From assembly GCF_010183535.1 (NCBI RefSeq), contig NC_071328.1, positions 16,988,001-17,052,000 of the forward strand: a stretch of 64,000 nucleotides of DNA. The letters run 5' to 3'. A model generated the notes under the pieces. That model saw nothing but the letters and a program-made list of their open reading frames with translations. It searched no databases and had not been told where the DNA came from. A program made the position numbers and the translations under genes. This document shows, one piece after another, positions 48,801 through 59,500 of this stretch. The first letter of the stretch is position 1. Each line of letters begins with the position of its first letter. The DNA is from Caenorhabditis remanei. Lineage: Eukaryota > Nematoda > Chromadorea > Rhabditida > Rhabditidae.

Positions 48801-51800
48801 ATGGGGTGCTGAAAAGAGAAGACAGAAGGAGAAGAAGGCAAAAACACCTGAGCCAACAACTCCAGAGCCATCTCCAGAAGTTAAGCTTGTCGCCAGAGTT
48901 CAGCCAATGGCTCATGAGGAATCTCCAGAATCTGCCGAAAAGGTTTCTGTTGAGAGAGAATCTCCTGCCAAGGAACGCTCACGAGCAGCCTCATTCAACA
49001 TCTTCCATCGCCGTCAGTCGAAACTTCATGGATATCCAGAAATCACTCCAATCTTTGAAGGACATCTGCATGAAACTGGAAAAGCAGAAGACGTTGAAAA
49101 GACTCCACTTGAGAAGAGAACTGATTATCCAGAATACTCACCAAGAAAGATTGTGCCGGAACTTCCCGTTGAACCACCACACCAGGGAAGACTTCATCGT
49201 TTGATTGCCAGATGGAGGCACGAGGGGGATGAAGACATTGTCGAGAAGCCTGATGCTTACAAGTTCTCTTCTGAAGTCTATGATGGACCACTGGATGACA
49301 TTCGCCCAGCTGGAGAGATTGATCATGCTCCTATCAACGAGTATTCTGATGTTCACGATATCGGAGAGTCTTGGAATGTTGTCATCAAAAAGTCACCAAA
49401 GACTTCCAAGAAGAAGGAGATCACACCAGAACCTGAATCTGAGACAGAAAATCACGAAGTCAGATTGGTGGCACGTGTTAAATCTGAAGAGCCTGAAGAC
49501 GTCCTTTCCGAAGAATCCACTCCAACAAAACCATTCCGTTTGCGATTCTTGAGTCTTGCTAAGAAAACTCCTGAATCCTCAGAGTACCCAGAAACATCTC
49601 CAATTTATGAGGGACCTTTGGATCTCACGAGTCGATCAGACGAGATGGAAAGAATGCCATATTTGCATGGAGCAGTTCCCCCATATTCGCCAAAGTTCAC
49701 ACCGGTGAAGAAGGTCGAGAAAGTGGAAGTGGAAAAGAGGAAATTGCGTCTTATCTCCAGATTCAGACATGACGGAGATGAAGATGTCGTTGAGAAGCCT
49801 GAAGTCTACAATATGTCTTCAGAAATCTATTCAGGAGAGTTGGAAGAGACTGGTCGTAATCAAGAACTCGAACCAGTTCCGATTTCTGAGTACGCTGATG
49901 TCAAGAATGCTGTGGCAAAGAAAACGAAGACAACAAAAACGAAACCAGTTCGCCTCGTAGCCCGTGTTCCACCGCAAGAAACCGAAGAAAGATCAGATGT
50001 GCAAATCGAACAGCGAAGAAAGGAAGCAAACCTCTTACGATTCTTTAATCGATCGAAAGGAACTGCCAGACACTCTGGTTTCCCTGAAACGTCTCCAGTT
50101 TATGAAGGACCTTTAGATGTGACTGGAAGAGATCAACCAATAGAACACGTTCCTTTGGAACCTCGTGAGATTCCTCCGTACTCACCAAGAAAGGTCGAAA
50201 ATACTTCTGAAGACTCAGCTCCTGAAGTTCCTGAGAAGAAGAGGTACCGCCTGTTTGCGAGATTCCGCCACGAAGGAAATGAAGATGTTGTTGAGAAGCC
50301 AAATGCTTATGCATTCTCTCAAGATGTCTATGAAGGTCCGCTCGTGGAAACTGTTAAGGAAGGAGAATTGGAAACTGTGCCGATTTCTGAGTACGCAGTC
50401 GTGAGAGAGTACAATTTCGGAGCAACCAATTCATCTGAAGAGTCTGCATCCGAGCAAGATGATGATCAAGAGAATCTTCCACCACGATCACGTTTCAGTT
50501 TCCTTCGTGGGCAAAAGAAACAGGTGGCAAAAGATACTCTTGATATCTCTTTCTACCCATCAACTTCGTACTCTGGACCACTTGAAACAACGAATTTGAA
50601 CTCGGAGTTAGAGATCATGCCATTCAATATTCCACTCCATAGTTCGTTAGACTCCAGAGTCCGGAAGTATCGCCTGATCCCACGCATTCGTCATTCTGGG
50701 GAAGAGGACGAGGTCGACCACCACAAGTTGCACCCAGTCTTCTACTCGTTCCCAATTACTCGGTATAATGGACCACTTGAAATGACGGAACTGGCTAATG
50801 AGGTCAAGAGAATGCCACTAGAACGGTTTACACAGAAATATCACAGTGGTTCTTCATCTGGATTCTTGTGGAATCTGTTCAACAGAAGTTCCAAGGCTAT
50901 TAAAGATCTGGATGAGCCGGAAGAGAATCAGAAGAAAGATGTCCGATTGATTGCTAGAGTGTTGCCAATGAAGAAGACACCTGAAAAAGAAGAAAAGCCA
51001 GAAAAGCTCACAAAGGAAGAACAAGAAATTCATGATGCTCTCGCTAAGTCTGCTGAGCAAATGGACACCAGTCGTACTCTTGCCAGCACTCTCAATGCAA
51101 TCAACTACATCCCATCATCTCTGACCTATGATGCTCCAAGACCCGCCCGTATCGAAGGATTCACCCAAGAAGGTGACTGTTATGTGGAGGTCAGACACGA
51201 GCGACGTGCCGAAGTACAGTTAGAGCCAGCGTATGTGCTACGAGAGACATCGACATCAGTGCGAAGCCACGCCTACCTCTCAACAGCCACCGCTTATTTC
51301 TCTGGCGCCTCTGCTGCTCCCTCCTCCTCCTCTACTGCCATCACCACCGCTGCTGGTTCTCAAGACCCTGAAGCAGCGGCTACCACTAGTCATTCTGTAG
51401 TTGTGCCCTCATTCGTCGGTTCGGTATCGGAAGACGAAACGGGCCTTCATCACTTCTCGTGGACACCTCTTCAAATGTCACCACAGCCCGAAAGGATGTC
51501 GTTCTTGGCAAGACTCGGGTTTAAGGTTGGTTTGATTTGTGATGTGTGTGCTAGAGGGTTTCTGAAGTGTCTTTGGCACAGTTTAATAGAAAATGTGGAA
51601 AGTGACTTATTTTCCTAAAATTAAAAATAAGAGTACTGTAGAATCTTCAAACTATGAGTTTATCGAAGTTTCGATGTCTGAAACTACAGTTAGATGTAAT
51701 CTGTCTTAGAGTCCTTAAAATTGTGCGCTTGTTTGTTTCGACTGAGTAGTTCTCCCTTCTTCTGCCCCATAGATTTAGTTTAGTTGGTTAAAACCAGAAT

Positions 51801-53773
51801 GAAAGACAAAAAAAGAAATTTTGGGAGCCTCCTCCCCCCGCAAGCCAATAATACACTGCTGTGCCCCCATTTCTCCTATCTCTATGTTTCTGAAAGACAG
51901 ACAGAAACAGAAGATACTTCTTCTTCGTCTTCCTTCTTTTTTCAGTGTGTTTGCGTGTTGTGATGAGCTATCTCTGTATATATATAAGGGAAAGAAAGAG
52001 AGAACTCCCTCTCTCTCGCCCATTGGGAATATATAGCTGAGACATTGGAAACAGAAGGAGGAGACGTTTTTTAGAGAGTGTCGGTCTCTTCCGTTTCTTC
52101 TTTTAAAACAACGAGAAGCAGAATTGCGGAAATAAGGAAAAGAAGGGGAATGGGGTGTGGAAATGGGTAGAGATTAGAAATCAGGGGAGCAGTTGTTAGA
52201 TTGGTAGATCAAACTGTTTCTGATGAATAATTTTGACCTACAATTGTTATAACCAAAACTCTCAATAATTTTCCTTGATCTACCTTCCCCCATACTACGG
52301 GGGGAAGAATATTGACACTTCTCAAAATCTATTTGTGTGAAAAGCGGCGCGATGATTTTTTGTGTCAACTGACCCCCTTAGCCCCCCCCCCCCCCCGTCT
52401 ATCTCCCCGTATCCCATTTAATATTTACTCAAACTCTCAAGACGAAATGGAAAATTCCAACTTTTTTTTTTGAAAAAGGGTTGCAAATCGAACAAAATTT
52501 GATATTCTTTCAGCGTGACAAAAGTAAGAAGAAGGATAAGAAGAAGAGCAACAAGAAGGGTGAGAACGAGACAAGTGGTGAGACATCGGATAGCGAGCAT
52601 GACGAGAAGAGAGAATTCGCCGTCGTTGAGTATGAGCCGGTAAGTAATTAGTTAATTATTCGAATTCGAAAAAAGAAAAATTAAAAAAAAAAGACGACAG
52701 GAATCATCTAAAATTTAGCGTGGAAAGTGCAAAAGAACCCTAGAATAACCTCTCTCATGTTTAGAAAGGTGATTTCAGAATGTCCCAAGTTTTTTTCAAC
52801 TAATTATCTATCAAATTACCCATTTTCTATCTGAAACTTATTAAAACCCCTAATATTTGCAGTTCTTTTGCAGTCTATTTGCAGTTTTTTTTTCAATCTC
52901 CTTTTTTCAGAATGTTCTTTTTTAATTTATTTGCATGATATAGACACACTACATACACACAACACAGAAAGACAATTTCCATACACGAATAGTTTAAGCA
53001 TGTACCTTCTTCTCCTCAACCTGCACAAAATGCACCGTCTCCTCCAAAAAAGCCCGAGCATCGAACGCACAAATCGCCGGGTCGACGAGCCGACGAGCCG
53101 ATGAATGAGGTTACTGTAGTGGTGACGTCATCGGAACGGCCGAAAGAGCTGAAAAATACGAAAGAAGTACGACATGAGACGCGTGAGCAGCAATTCCGAC
53201 TCACTGGTGATGGTTATACGTCGGGTTTCAATCCGAACGATCCGGTTGGTAGAAATGAAGGGATCCCCGATGATAGTAGACATAGAACAAAGAATGCATG
53301 AATAGGTTATTACAAAGGAATTGGGACACTTTGACATCTGGACACCCGGATATCCGGACAGATTCATAGTGTCCCGATTGTGTGGGTTTGTGTGTGTATT
53401 TCTTTTAATTTTCACTTAGATAACTTCTGTTTCCTTATGTTCCATACTTTCCCTTTTTCTCTCACACATCCTTCTGAATCCTCTGACACACACAATCCCC
53501 CACGCCCTTAGATAGTTTATGAAATGATTAAGTTTTCTCAGTGTCAATTATAATTTTTACTTTTTTTAACGGATCTCTATATCTAGAAAATGCCCCCATT
53601 TCCCCATTCCCCCTCGTGTTTTTACTCCCTCCTATTCTTCTAGTCACTGATGGCCACAATACAACGGGCGGAACGTCTAAACGCCAGCTCGCCACGGTTG
53701 GAACACGCCGAGCGCACTTTCACTGTGCGCGCCAACGCGCCTCTACCGGTCTCTTTCGAGGTATCTGAGATGA

Positions 53774-53808
<35 letters not shown>

Positions 53809-56010
53809 TCTGAAACTGTCTATATATGCCGATTGGTTTGCCTACTACTACTACTACTACTGACCATCACACACACACTGCTGAACGCCTATCTTCGTAT
53901 TCCTATCCGTTTCTGTTTTTCCGTTGTCGTTTCTGGTATTTCTGTTCTCTTCGGTTCAGTTTGTTGTCGTCGTCGTCGTTGTGGTTATTCTGGGCTTCTC
54001 CTATTGCACTTTTCCTTTTCCGCACTATTCGAGGCGTCTTCCATTGCACGTTTTTTAGCTCGGCACAGTTATTACAACTGCGCTCCATCGAATACTATTT
54101 TCACGGGTTTCGGTAGAGCGCGGTTGTAAGAAGCGTGCCGTGCTAATAAGTACAATGCAGTCCACCTCTGCACAGCTTTTCCATTTTTCCTGCACACACG
54201 CACAAAATCACTTTTGATTTCTCATAAAAAGGTCGGGTACATTCCCCCCGAGAGTGTGGCTTCTTCTACATCCACCAGTGTGTGCCCTACTTCTCCTCTT
54301 TATTTTCCGAGTGATGCTTCTCTTTCAATTCATATTTAGCAAGAAATATTTGGAAAAAAGTTGGGCGGGAAACGAAAAGATTGGTTGGTTGGTCGATGCA
54401 GTTTCAGAGAACATAAGTTGCTTCTTCTCTTTTTTTGAAATTCTTAGTTTGCTCTCTTTATTTTTTGATCAATTCAATGGAAATCCAAGATTCTAACTTT
54501 TTTACTTTATTTAAAAAAACGGTTTATTTGCTGAATGTGTGGAGTACTGTAGACGATCTTCCATGCTTGCAAACCGGGTCGAAACGGGACGGCGCGTAAC
54601 TCGCTTAAAACTCAATATTATGAGTTGAAAAATATAGCAAAATGTAGATCTCGACGAGTTCTACATCCGTGATCTACCACGGACTGAATGGTGGATCGGT
54701 TATATGCCGCGGGCCTGAAAAAACCATTCTAGGTACAACGATCCGCCATCCGGCCTGTAGTTAGCTACGGGCATAGAACTCGCCGAGATCTACAGTTTGG
54801 TACATTTTTCAGTTCATAATATTGAGTTTTAAGCAAAATACGCGCCGGCCGGATTTGCAAGTATATCTTCTACAGTACCAATTCATCCAACAAGTTCACA
54901 ATATCAATTATGTTCTCTGCTGCTATTGGCTGCCTTTCTTTTCATTTCCAACCCAATTTTTTCATATCAATATGAATTCTATTCCCCCAATAGATCTCTA
55001 TCGTTTTCAGGAGAGCGGCCAACCCTATACAACGGTGTCTACGTGGCAAGAGACAAGCGACCTTCCGGAACAAGTTGAAGTGTATACTGACGAAAATGGA
55101 CGACAGATTACGTGAGTTGGATCTGAAAATCCAGAAAAAAAACTCCATATTTATATAATTTTCAGCCGAACTGTGAAATCGTCTCAAGTGAAGCATACCG
55201 TCCAGACGCAATCCTTCCAAAACTACATTGTCGATGGTGATCAAGTGCCAGTTGGTGTTGTCGACGTCGAGAGATCTCGTGAACAGCTGACACCGCTCGG
55301 ACAGAAGGCGTCGTCGCCGTCTGGAGCAGGTGCAGGAGCACTCGTCGATCAGAATGGAGGTGACACCACGACTGGAATTGTGGAGACACAGACGAGAACA
55401 ATGACTTATGAAGCGCAAGGAGGCGAGAACGCGGCACCACCAGGATGGGCTGAGCAGGTAAGAGTAGAATCTGGAATCTGGGGAAGGAAATTCCAGAATA
55501 ATCTGGAATTTTCATGCAAAAAAACTCGATCAAAGCTTATTTTAGACTGATTCTTCCCAATTTTTCATTAAATTTTGCCTTAAAACTTGTTTTCCACTAA
55601 AAATGTTATTTTTCTGGATTTCAAAGACCATTTTCGATGGAAAAATCCTGATTTTCTCTTGCGATTTTTGATTGAAAACTGTGAATTTCTGACGAGAGTT
55701 CTCAATTCTCTTAATTCTAGGGACTCGGCGAATACGTCTCCTCGAAAAGCGTGACTCAAGGCAATCGAACGATCGAAACGATCACTTACAAGACGGAGAA
55801 GGATGGTGTCGTCGAGACGCACGTCGAGCATCGTGTCACCATTCACTCCGACGGAGATATTGATCATGACGCGGTGAGTTTTTCTTTGTTTCGTTCTCCC
55901 ATTCAACCGTTGAATTTCAGGAACTCTCACAAGCTATAATGGAGGCGACCCAAATGAATCCAGATATGGTTGTGGAGAAAATCGAAGTGCGACAGGAGAC
56001 TACTCAATAA
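30822..56010 (+). CDS. frm-1: Protein 4.1/FERM-type cytoskeletal linker with giant repeat exon
   Basis: Fourteen exons join in phase: 30822-30941, 31003-31153, 31216-31610, 31665-31915, 31971-32137, 32622-32689, 33769-51525, 52514-52639, 52999-53244, 53644-53760, 55011-55111, 55166-55457, 55721-55873 and 55921-56010, giving 6,677 residues. Residues about 20-310 are a three-lobed FERM domain (KVLLPDGVTKEFEV, EEREYFSLCFY, FYPTTPTTIVDDHARYYLFL, LYGIHIFKATDKDKK, VEHHTFFRL). Residues 385-6303 come from one repeat exon. The last roughly 160 residues form the 4.1 C-terminal domain (TQTRTMTYEAQ, ELSQAIMEATQMNPDMVVEK). Proteins of this family link membrane proteins to spectrin-actin. The giant exon begins and ends on codon boundaries, so skipping it would give an ordinary 758-residue 4.1 protein. 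The symbol frm-1 is by family and linkage. Least certain are the TTTAAG acceptor of exon 9 and the exon order between the repeat and the C-terminal domain. Confidence 0.85.
32274..32406. repeat. 133-bp element with perfect 30-bp inverted termini
   Basis: Arm 32274-32303 (CGGACAAAATTATTTCTCAA, then TTCCTCGTTT) is exactly inverted at 32377-32406. The loop is rich in T and A and partly self-complementary (TTTTTTCAACA against TGTTGAAAAAA). It lies in the intron 32138-32621 of the 4.1/FERM gene. The perfect arms suggest a recent fold-back insertion. Confidence 0.85.
32690..33768. other. Intron before the giant exon
   Basis: 1,079 bp between the last FERM-proximal exon (donor GTTAGT) and the giant exon (acceptor ATTTCAG). 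It contains a CT-dinucleotide run at 33421-33438, followed by TAATCGTCTGCTGG and a C-rich stretch. An alternative promoter or first exon for a repeat-only isoform could lie here, but none is demonstrable. Confidence 0.4.
33769..51525 (+). repeat. frm-1: Giant exon: about 27-28 tandem modules of roughly 190 residues
   Basis: This single exon of the 4.1/FERM gene is 17,757 bp with no stop in frame. After about 450 degenerate residues, a module repeats to about residue 6,100 of the protein. The full module reads KEVRLIARIKSE, an acidic/basic linker with VVVKEKKPKKE, SSKFGFFSRSTKTTKTTGYP, a (T/S)DTFTGELDTTDRTNEMEG stretch, EHREYPPYAPKK, then EKKRYRLIARWRHEGDEDVV, EKPDAYSFAPEAYDGPLDE, RQSELEQS, ENRPAYSESWNYQKP and a Lys/Glu/Pro linker. 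About 27 copies of the WRHEGDEDVVEKP-type core can be counted between 35376 and 50730. Central modules are nearly identical in DNA as well as protein; the first few and last six are diverged. No known domain was recognised. High K/E/P content with spaced aromatic motifs suggests an extended, charged scaffold. That is inference. Confidence 0.9.
51526..52513. other. Intron after the giant exon
   Basis: 988 bp following a weak GTTGGT donor. The open frame runs on 90 bp past this donor to a stop at 51618, so retention would end the protein soon after the repeats. It includes purine-rich low-complexity sequence, a short TATATATATA run near 51980 and a 15-base C tract at 52382-52396. Confidence 0.5.
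52382..52396. repeat. C15 homopolymer tract
   Basis: About fifteen consecutive C on the plus strand in an intron of the 4.1/FERM gene. The complementary G run is a potential G-quadruplex and a likely site of length polymorphism. Confidence 0.85.
53777..53804. repeat. TA dinucleotide microsatellite
   Basis: About 14 uninterrupted TA units within an intron of the 4.1/FERM gene. Confidence 0.9.
54068..54150. repeat. Family D element (CGCTC inverted arms)
   Basis: ATTACAACTGCGCTCCATCGA is inverted as GGTAGAGCGCGGTTGTAA about 30 bases later, followed by GCGTGCCGTGCTAATA. It is the same plan as 26928-27050 but with a shorter loop. Confidence 0.75.
54566..54861. repeat. Family B palindromic element, complete copy
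   Basis: The left end (CTTGCAAACCGGGTCG and GGACGGCGCGTAACTCGCTT) and right end (AAGCAAAATACGCGCCGGCC, GGATTTGCAAG) are inverses. Inner blocks AAATGTAGATCTCGACGAG and GTGATCTACCACGGACTGAAT also pair with CTCGCCGAGATCTACAG and the TAGTTAGCTACGGG region. It is about 296 bp and non-coding, and is the clearest copy of a family also at 15947-16130 and 59616-60075. Confidence 0.75.
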
Positions 56011-56495
56011 TTCTTCTTCGATCTTCTTCAAAAAACGAATTTCCATTCCCCTTCAAAATAATCGAGTAATTCTTTTCTTTTTCAATCAAATAAGTTGTTG
56101 TGTTTCTTCTTTTTTCGATTCATTTTTTAAGCTAAATCTGTTTTATATTAATGCGAACGACCCTCCCTCCCGAATTACTTTTATCCGAAAACTTCGCGCA
56201 ATTCTTTTATTCAATTCCTTCCCCTTTATATATCTAATCCCTTTTCCCTCTTTCAAACACCGGATACCACGCGTCACGGAACTGTTTTTGCTCTTCTCTG
56301 AATTTAAAATTGTTCGTTTTCTATTTCTTTCGTGTTACAGTAATCCCCGTTTCTCTTTTTTCGCTTTAATGTTTTTTTTCTCTTTTCCAATGCGTTTTTC
56401 TTCATCACTTCCTGCCCCCATATTTTTCCCCTTTCTAAGCAAATTTATATGAACACACACACAACTGAATGAATCGAAAACCCTGTATAATTATC

Positions 56496-56501
56496 AATAA
56501 A
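56496..56501 (+). terminator. Poly(A) signal of the 4.1/FERM gene
   Basis: AATAAA, 486 bp after the TAA at 56008-56010 and only 68 bp from the stop codon of the opposing FAM91 gene. Confidence 0.6.
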
Positions 56502-56568
56502 CGATTTGCTTCATACATTTCTTATTACAAGCGAGTTTTGAGCTCAAGTCATTATAGAAGTGACTACA

Positions 56569-59500
56569 TCAAATTGTTCCATAGGAGATAAGTTGACTAG
56601 AATCAAAAAATATGGGTCGTACGGGCGGTACGATTTGAGAGTTCTTTTGATCTCCACCATCAACGAAGAGTTGAGAGCTTTTGGTGAGTCCATTGTTGGC
56701 TGTTTCGATTAGTTCATTTGTCATTTCCACCACACATTTGTTGGAGTTTTGGATGTTAATTCGGCTGTAAAATTAGAGTTTTCTTTAAATTAGGAAGCTG
56801 TTGCAATATTTAAATCTGAATACTACTATTTGATCTACCTCTGTTAGATTAGATAAAAACTTTTCTTTATGAAAAAAAAGATCAAAAATATGTAATGACC
56901 TGAAGAGAAGGCGCGACAAAACGCCTTGTTATTATAGGAATCAATATTCTCCGACAACGGTCCTTTTCGCACTATTTCAGTTCTAATTACATAGTTTTCG
57001 CGGGTAAAAACATAAACCTTTCTACTTTTTCGTTTTATTTCGTACCAGCCTGGCTGCCGCGCCTTCGTCTCTTCATCCGGCTGGCCTCTCCTTATTTACG
57101 TGTACCCCTTCTTAGAAATGTGTCCACGTGGCCGAGTGGTCCAAGGCGGCGGTCTCTGCGCAAAGAGCGCAAGTTCGATTTTGGGCCCGGCCGCCTTTCT
57201 TTCTCATTTCTCAAAATTTGCGGACATTGGGACAGATGGACAAACCCCACATGCGTTTTATATATAAGAATGATGTAGATCACAGGGGGCGACTTTTTTT
57301 CAGATCACTTTTGCAGAAGTTTTTAAATATTTATTTTTATTTCAATAATTTTTGAGAATTCGATAAGCCGAACTTTTTCATTCGAATGGAATTTAATTCT
57401 TATGGATTTTAGATGAAAAATACCAATTTTTCGTCTAAAATTTCAATAAACTGAGTTTTCGTGCCTAGGAAATCGGGTAAAACGAAGAAAACTGACCGAA
57501 CGCGGTTTCAACTTTTTCTGAAGCTAACTGAGATTTGTAGTTTGTAGTCGCTTAGCCACAGCAAAACGTGGAATTTTTTCCGTTTCTGATGGTTTTTATA
57601 GTTAAAAACATTAAATTTTTTAGAAAAATTTCTTGTTTTTGCAACGAAAAGTGCTAATTAGCTATTTCAATTTCTCAATTGCTTACTTTTGCTGTTCCAA
57701 CAGTCCATGCGACAATATCCTCTGACATATCGTCTTATTCAAAATCGAGTCAAACAACGGAATTCCAAAAACACAATCGAGCAATGAGAAGTCGTCGAAA
57801 CAAGTGCCCGGCATGAGACGAGTCAACAACTCATCACGGTCTTCATTCATTGATACATCTTGCATTATGTTACTCTCCGCCTTCGTCCTTCCACTTATAT
57901 CCGAACCTCCAGCCATCGGAACTGTCACCTCGACGTTTCGCTTCACAAGTATCACGTATCCAGCCATTTGATCCAATCCGAGACGTTTTCGAAGCTTCTG
58001 AATCGCCGGATGATTACAGAATGCATCGTCTTGTTTCAGTTCTTCTTCATTGAATGGAAACGGCACATGAACCATTTTATCCCGATCGTCACTGTCTGGC
58101 GGCACTGATTGAACGAATATCGACGAGTACACCAACATATCGTTCAGTGCGAATAGTGCATTCTGAGCAGTTATGATATGTGGTTCGTGTTTCGCACTCG
58201 ACACCAGAATTCGACAATTTTTAGTTCCGATCTGTTGTTGGAGAAGGCGTGGAAGGGTGGTGAGACGAGAGCCATGGGGAAGAAATACACTCGGAGGACC
58301 ACTAGAACACGCGGAATATATTGAAAGACGGAACCACGGAGAACACGTTTCCGGATTGGGTGGACCAATGAATGGGACCGATTGGACGGGGATGGCGCAT
58401 GCCTCGATTGATAACGGTGCCATTGCGACGAGGATTCTGCAAAATTAATATTTTTTGGAAAAAAGTGAAAAGTCCGTCGTTTCTGTGCTGTCTGAGAAAC
58501 TTGGAACATTTGGAGCGGAAAATAGGGATTTTCCGAGGATTTCCCATTTTTTGAGAATGTTTACGACTGATTTCTGTACGATTCTGGGCTTTCTGTACGA
58601 AAAACTCTCAGTTTCCGCTTTTTTCCGCAAACATTAGTTCCAGTCGAACTTTTGAGATTATCGACTTATTTAAGACGATTTTTTTTGTAAAAATCTGGAA
58701 CTTTTTCTAACGAAATTTGTCATTTTCGACTGAAAAACGATAGATTCCGACAAAAATCGAAAATTTCCGCTGCTGGAAATGATGAATTTCTGCCTGAAAA
58801 TACCCGATTTTTACTTATTTAAAAACTTTTCGGAGCGGAAACGTCGAATTTCCAGTGAGAACCACTATTTTATGCTGAAAATGATCCTAGTGAAAAACGC
58901 ATATCTGATAGAAACGATCGATTTTGACTAAAAATTGACTCATTTTTTCAGTTTTCCGCAAACATTTTTCAGGCTGAAAAATTGTTTATCGTTTCGTTTT
59001 TTCCCGGAACAGCGGCAGAGGCACGCCAGAGTTCTCAGTTTCATAGCCAACTCACCCATAACTTTTAGCCAAAACTCTCTGTCGACTCTTCTCATCCAAC
59101 GTATACAAACTCTCTCCTCTCACTAAATCCGCCTCTCTCTCCTGCCGCAAACTTTTCAACGAATCCAACAGAGCCGTCGCGTGCATTGAATATCTCTGAG
59201 CATCTCCTTCTGCAAACTGATTCACTGTCTCCAGCTGTTCCAGAAAATCCTTCATTTGCTCGTCGGCCAGTTTTCCCACTTCGAACAGAGCCACTGCATG
59301 ACCTTTTAGTGAGGCTGACAGGTTTCCCATCATTAGGAAAGCGGTTAGTGTTGAGTCGAAGATGAAGGCAGCTCGATTCACTGTTCCAGCGTTACCAGAG
59401 AGATCGGAAGCAGTTTGAGATGAAGTAAGGGATTGAAAAGTCATTACTGAATCATTGAGAGACGGGTTCGGAGAGGACGCCCGAAGAGCGGTGTCTTCTG

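Larger units (their letters stand above)
53761..55010. other. Repeat-filled intron of the 4.1/FERM gene
   Basis: 1,250 bp intron between GAG-GTATCT and TTTTCAG-GAGAGC. It contains a TA microsatellite (53777-53804), a family D element (54068-54150) and a family B palindrome (54566-54861). The remainder is pyrimidine-rich non-coding sequence. Confidence 0.6.

Noticed and set aside
33784..51618. Many open frames of 60-195 residues antisense or in other frames within the giant exon (for example 41437-42024 minus)
   Set aside because: They recur in every module with the same composition, so they are reading-frame shadows of the repeated coding sequence, not genes.
54822..56452. Open frames of 158-160 residues overlapping the end of the 4.1 gene
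   Set aside because: Antisense or 3' UTR shadows. The plus-strand exons here encode the recognisable 4.1 C-terminal domain.
57683..57686. Stop codon at 57683-57685 as the end of FAM91
   Set aside because: A good GTAAGC donor overlaps it and an in-phase downstream exon (56569-56764) brings the protein to the usual family length; kept only as an alternative.
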